From contig NZ_JACJOO010000059.1 of NCBI RefSeq assembly GCF_014695575.1, forward strand, positions 86,554-150,553: a DNA stretch of 64,000 nt, written 5' to 3'. Every line of letters starts with the position of its first letter. Within the stretch, counting starts at the first letter, position 1. The position numbers were made by a program, and so were the translations under genes. This document shows, one piece after another, positions 60,510-64,000 of this stretch. This DNA is from Leptolyngbya sp. FACHB-8. GTDB lineage: Bacteria; Cyanobacteriota; Cyanobacteriia; Elainellales; Elainellaceae. The notes under the pieces are model-generated. The model was given only the letters and a program-made list of their open reading frames with translations, ran no database searches and had not been told where the DNA came from.

Positions 60510-63107
60510 ATGACAAGCATGTTGGAAGCCTATCGGAAGCATGAAGAAGAGCGGGCAGCTTTGGGGATTCCGCCATTGCCCCTGTCCGCTGAGCAGACGT
60601 CAGAGTTGTGTGAATTGCTGAAGGCTCCTCCCGCGGGGGAAGAGGAGTTTTTGTTGAGCTTGTTGCGCGATCGCATTCCCCCCGGTGTAGATCAGGCAGC
60701 CTATGTAAAGGCTGGGTTCCTGACGGCGATCGCCCACGGTGAAACCACAAGCCCCCTGATCAGCCCTAAAGAGGCTGTGGAGCTACTGGGAACGATGATG
60801 GGCGGATATAATGTGCGATCGCTCATCGACCTGCTCAAATCTCCCAATGTCGAACTGGCGGAAACCGCCACCGCAGCCCTGAGCAAAATTTTGTTGGTAT
60901 ATGATGCCTTCCACGATGTGGAGGAACTGGCAAGCTCAGGGAACAGCTACGCACAGCGCGTAATGCAGTCCTGGGCTGATGCGGAGTGGTTTACCAACCG
61001 TCCCGAACTGCCTGAAGCGATCACCGTGACAGTCTTTAAGGTGCCCGGTGAGACGAATACTGATGATCTCTCCCCTGCACCCCATGCAACGACTCGTCCT
61101 GACATCCCGCTTCACGCAACAGTAATGCTGGAGACTCGCCTGGCGGGTGCGTTGGATACCATTGTCGAGCTGAAGCAGAAAGGGCATCCGCTAGCCTACG
61201 TTGGCGACGTCGTCGGTACGGGTTCTTCGCGGAAGTCAGCCATCAACTCGGTGCTGTGGCACATCGGCCATGATATCCCCTGCGTACCCAATAAGCGTGC
61301 GGGTGGGGTCATTCTGGGCGGCAAGATTGCGCCTATCTTCTTTAACACCGCTGAAGATTCAGGGGCACTGCCCATTGAGTGCGACGTTACGAAGATGGAA
61401 ACCGGGGATGTGATTACGATCTATCCCTATAAGGGCGAAATTCAAAATGAAGCGGGGGAAGTAATTTCGACCTTCAGCTTAAAGCCAGAAACTATTTTGG
61501 ATGAAGTGCGAGCGGGGGGACGGATTCCGTTGTTGATTGGGCGATCGCTCACCGACAAAACTCGCGCCGCTCTGGGTTTAGAGTGCAGCACCGTATTTGT
61601 CCGGCCACAGGCTCCTGCTGACAGCGGTAAAGGTTTCACATTAGCTCAGAAGATGGTGGGTAAAGCTTGTGGTCTTCCGGGTGTACGGCCTGGTACTTCG
61701 TGCGACCCCATCATGACCACGGTAGGTTCCCAGGACACCACTGGCCCTATGACTCGCGATGAGCTGAAGGAATTGGCCTGCCTCGGCTTTAGTGCAGATC
61801 TGGTGATGCAAAGCTTCTGCCATACCGCTGCCTACCCCAAACCTGTCGATATCAAAACTCAGAAAGAACTGCCTGACTTTATCAACTCACGGGGAGGTGT
61901 ATCCCTGCGAGCTGGCGATGGCATTATTCACTCCTGGCTGAACCGGATGCTCCTTCCCGATACCGTGGGTACTGGGGGCGACTCTCATACCCGCTTCCCC
62001 CTGGGAATTTCCTTCCCGGCAGGTTCGGGTCTGGTCGCATTCGCGGCGGCTCTGGGTGTTATGCCATTGGATATGCCGGAGTCGGTGCTGGTGCGCTTTA
62101 GTGGAAAACTGCAACCGGGGGTGACCCTGCGGGATGTTGTGAATGCCATTCCCTATGTAGCGATGCAGCAGGGCAAGTTGACGGTCGCCAAAGAGAACAA
62201 GAAGAATGTCTACAATGGGCGCATTCTGGAGATGGAAGGGCTGCCCAACCTGCAACTGGAACAAGCATTTGAACTAACGGATGCTTCCGCAGAACGCTCC
62301 GCCGCAGGTTGCACCATTCAGCTCAGCCCTGACACCGTAGCGGAGTATCTGCGGTCAAACGTCGCGCTGCTGAAGAATATGGTGGCCCGGGGCTATGGCG
62401 ATGCCCGCACAATTCTGCGCCGAGTTCGCAAGATGGAGGAGTGGCTGTCGAACCCCAGCTTGATGACGGCCGATGCGGATGCCGAATATGCCGACATTAT
62501 TGAGGTCAATCTCGACGAAATTAAAGAACCTCTGGTGGCAGCTCCTAACGACCCCGACAACATCAAGTTGATGTCGGAGTGTGCCGGTGATCCCATCCAC
62601 GAGGTGTTCATTGGTTCCTGTATGACCAATATCGGCCACTACCGCGCCGCTGCCAAGGTGTTGGAAGGAGCTGGCCCCGTGAAGGTGCGTCTGTGGATTG
62701 CACCGCCGACCCGAATGGATGAACAGCAACTCCGGGAGGAAGGCTACTACGGTATCTTTGCTGCTGCGGGTGCTCGTACAGAAATGCCAGGATGTTCGCT
62801 CTGCATGGGTAACCAGGCCCGTGTCGAAGACGGCGTGACAGTTTTCTCTACCTCCACCCGCAACTTTAATAACCGAATGGGTAAAGGGGCTCAGGTTTAC
62901 CTGGGCTCAGCAGAACTGGCTGCCGTGTGCGCTCTTCTGGGCCGCATTCCTACGGTCGAGGAGTATATGGAGATTGTGACGAAGAAGATCGATCCGTTTG
63001 CTTCGGATCTCTATCGTTACCTTAACTTTGACCAGATCACTGGATTCGAAGACCAGGGGCGTGTGTTGTCGAAGGATGAGGAAGCGAGCCTGGTGGCTTC
63101 GATTTAG
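60510..63107 (+). CDS. acnB: Aconitate hydratase B
   Basis: An 865-residue AcnB-type aconitase, interconverting citrate and isocitrate in the cytoplasm. The N-terminal HEAT-like domain (about 1-160) is specific to AcnB. The swivel domain follows (SPAPHATTRPDIPLHA region). The [4Fe-4S] cysteines are visible in FIGSCMTNIGHYR and PGCSLCMGNQARV. The IIHSWLNRMLLPDTVGTGGD and HTRFPLGISFPAGSG segments hold substrate residues. AcnB is the usual cyanobacterial aconitase. CAGGAG lies just before ATG 60510. A strong terminator follows. Monocistronic. Confidence 0.96.
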   Translation: MTSMLEAYRKHEEERAALGIPPLPLSAEQTSELCELLKAPPAGEEEFLLSLLRDRIPPGVDQAAYVKAGFLTAIAHGETTSPLISPKEAVELLGTMMGGYNVRSLIDLLKSPNVELAETATAALSKILLVYDAFHDVEELASSGNSYAQRVMQSWADAEWFTNRPELPEAITVTVFKVPGETNTDDLSPAPHATTRPDIPLHATVMLETRLAGALDTIVELKQKGHPLAYVGDVVGTGSSRKSAINSVLWHIGHDIPCVPNKRAGGVILGGKIAPIFFNTAEDSGALPIECDVTKMETGDVITIYPYKGEIQNEAGEVISTFSLKPETILDEVRAGGRIPLLIGRSLTDKTRAALGLECSTVFVRPQAPADSGKGFTLAQKMVGKACGLPGVRPGTSCDPIMTTVGSQDTTGPMTRDELKELACLGFSADLVMQSFCHTAAYPKPVDIKTQKELPDFINSRGGVSLRAGDGIIHSWLNRMLLPDTVGTGGDSHTRFPLGISFPAGSGLVAFAAALGVMPLDMPESVLVRFSGKLQPGVTLRDVVNAIPYVAMQQGKLTVAKENKKNVYNGRILEMEGLPNLQLEQAFELTDASAERSAAGCTIQLSPDTVAEYLRSNVALLKNMVARGYGDARTILRRVRKMEEWLSNPSLMTADADAEYADIIEVNLDEIKEPLVAAPNDPDNIKLMSECAGDPIHEVFIGSCMTNIGHYRAAAKVLEGAGPVKVRLWIAPPTRMDEQQLREEGYYGIFAAAGARTEMPGCSLCMGNQARVEDGVTVFSTSTRNFNNRMGKGAQVYLGSAELAAVCALLGRIPTVEEYMEIVTKKIDPFASDLYRYLNFDQITGFEDQGRVLSKDEEASLVASI

Positions 63108-63117
63108 GTTATCTCGC

Positions 63118-63194
63118 AGCCATTTTCATTAAGACAAAAAGAGTAGGCCAGCGCAATGCGTTGGCCTACTCTTTTTGTCTTAATGAAAATGGCT
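63118..63194. terminator. Strong terminator after acnB
   Basis: Perfect 36-bp-arm inverted repeat (AGCCATTTTCATTAAGACAA... and complement) with A-rich left and T-rich right arms (CTCTTTTTGTCTT). It lies 10 bp past the acnB stop. Confidence 0.8.
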
Positions 63195-63256
63195 ACAGCG
63201 ATAAAAGAGGCGATCGCTTAATCCCATAAGCAGCGCTCTCATCCATACTCTCCAAC

Positions 63257-63291
63257 AGTTGATTTGTGTGTACAATCTCCACAAATCAACT
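63257..63291. promoter_or_regulatory. Operator-like inverted repeat before the last gene
   Basis: AGTTGATTTGTG and CACAAATCAACT flank 11 bases that include TACAAT, a -10-like hexamer. It lies 17-51 bp before the start of the next gene. A repressor or activator site overlapping a promoter is plausible. No regulator is assigned. Confidence 0.5.
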
Positions 63292-63307
63292 ATTTTCTTT
63301 TAGGGCA

Positions 63308-63739
63308 ATGGCAAAACGCAAACCGAGTAAAGCGAAGTATCAATGGGTTTACGATCCTCCCAAGGCAGCGAAGCCGAAAGTACCCGAGGAAACGAAACGA
63401 TTGGTTCAAGAAAAGTTTGACGAGATCATCGAAACTCTATACAAACCTACCTATATCAAACCACCGCCAACCGATCACGATTTCAACTATTTAGTGGATC
63501 TCTACGGAAAGTGGTACCGTAATTATTTCTACATTTGCGGTACTTATAATTGCCCCAGCCCACGGGCGATCGCACCATCATTCGAGCATCGGTTCAGCCG
63601 TTACGAATATGTTGGCGCCGACCAATTTAACGTAGCCTACATGCGCCATACAGATAAATGGTGGGAATTTTTACAAGGGTTAACGTTGGAGCAGTGTTTA
63701 GAAGAAGCTAGAACAAATGCAATTTTGCAGCCCTATTAG
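63308..63739 (+). CDS. Unknown 143-residue protein
   Basis: Starts at ATG 63308, with AGGG 6 bases upstream. The upstream extension to 63266 crosses the operator-like repeat and is rejected. The Lys/Pro-rich N-terminus (MAKRKPSKAKYQW) is followed by a helix (EETKRLVQEKFDEIIETLY) and an aromatic-rich domain with KWYRNYFYICGTYNCPSP, RFSRYEYVGADQFNVAYMRH and a final helix LTLEQCLEEARTNAI. It has a cytosolic, DUF3024-like feel, but I cannot name the family. The two cysteines flank a GTYN turn. Regulation may act through the inverted repeat upstream. Confidence 0.7.
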   Translation: MAKRKPSKAKYQWVYDPPKAAKPKVPEETKRLVQEKFDEIIETLYKPTYIKPPPTDHDFNYLVDLYGKWYRNYFYICGTYNCPSPRAIAPSFEHRFSRYEYVGADQFNVAYMRHTDKWWEFLQGLTLEQCLEEARTNAILQPY

Positions 63740-64000
63740 ATCCTCCTTAAGGTGGTTAGTTTTAGCGTTTTGAAGCTTTGAAGCCAGCTACTCCATGCTA
63801 GGTTTATCAATTTGAAAAAGTGGGATGTATCCCCTCATACTTCCTGTACCGCATACTCTACCACCCTTGTCGTAGGGACATTGCGTGGGGAGCATGTCAC
63901 TTTTTCTATAAGCAATTATGCTTAATCACTGTACAATGGCGAACCAATTAACCCATTCAGGTAAGCACAACGATGAGCTAACACTTGCGGGACGTTTTCA
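63740..64000. other. Non-coding tail of the window
   Basis: No supported gene. Contains a fragment resembling one end of family G (AAAAAGTGGGATGTATCCCC near 63817). A feature may start beyond the window edge. Confidence 0.35.

Overview
The window comes from a cyanobacterial chromosome, probably a filamentous or otherwise large-genome type. The octamer GCGATCGC (HIP1) recurs throughout, inside and outside genes. Unmistakable cyanobacterial genes are present: petG, a cytM-type cytochrome c, psaX, cyanophycinase (cphB), DevBCA-type exporter genes and an AcnB-type aconitase. No tRNA, rRNA, CRISPR array or transposase gene was found. Several genes too short for routine ORF calling (psaX, petG, a 40-residue peptide) were located by hand.

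Layout. 1-1.4 kb: the 3' part of a gene made of 162-bp tandem repeats with a possible papain-fold C-terminus. 1.4-7 kb: a hydantoin-type nitrogen-scavenging cluster, with an N-carbamoyl amino acid hydrolase divergent from hyuA-hyuB. 7-8.1 kb: an isopropylmalate-dehydrogenase-like gene. 8.6-22 kb, all on the minus strand: a 2760-residue one-module reducing polyketide synthase that ends in a PLP-dependent alpha-oxoamine synthase domain, preceded by a small YbjN-like protein and a DevB-DevC-DevC-DevA-type export system. This looks like a complete make-and-export unit for an alpha-aminoketone (sphingoid-like or aminoketone lipid) product. 22.5-24.7 kb: an RTX/Calx-beta exoprotein. 25-27.5 kb: cyanophycinase and a Tat-exported formamidase-like protein. 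28-32 kb: ispH, a CDF transporter and a membrane-anchored alpha/beta hydrolase. 32.6-38 kb: a five-gene plus-strand cassette (papain-like peptidase, unknown 405-residue protein, small protein, IPT/TIG protein, GT-A-like protein) that I cannot match to a described system. 38.3-46.5 kb: livH/natD, psaX, lipA, a family 2 glycosyltransferase, a YkvA-like protein, hisH, rsmD, petG, cytM and an OmpR-type regulator. 46.7-64 kb: housekeeping and surface-glycan genes (fetB, sugar aminotransferase, FMN reductase, folP, def, murD, MazG/HisE-like, GT4, gmd-fcl, acnB), with a glutamine-riboswitch-like leader ahead of a 40-residue membrane peptide at 53.4-53.7 kb.

Intergenic space is crowded with small palindromic repeats. 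They fall into families, here lettered A to H. Family B (132 bp, 12-bp terminal inverted repeats, 9-bp target duplications in three copies) and family A (124 bp, two inner hairpins inside an outer stem, short target duplications) are clearly non-autonomous mobile elements. Family C (about 92 bp) sits inside one A copy without any target duplication, and one B copy sits inside a G copy. These nested insertions give relative ages. One A copy supplies most of the stop codon of fcl.

A nitrogen theme recurs (hydantoin genes, cyanophycinase, formamidase-like protein, amino acid permease, glutamine-sensing leader), but apart from the hyu genes the parts are not in one operon.
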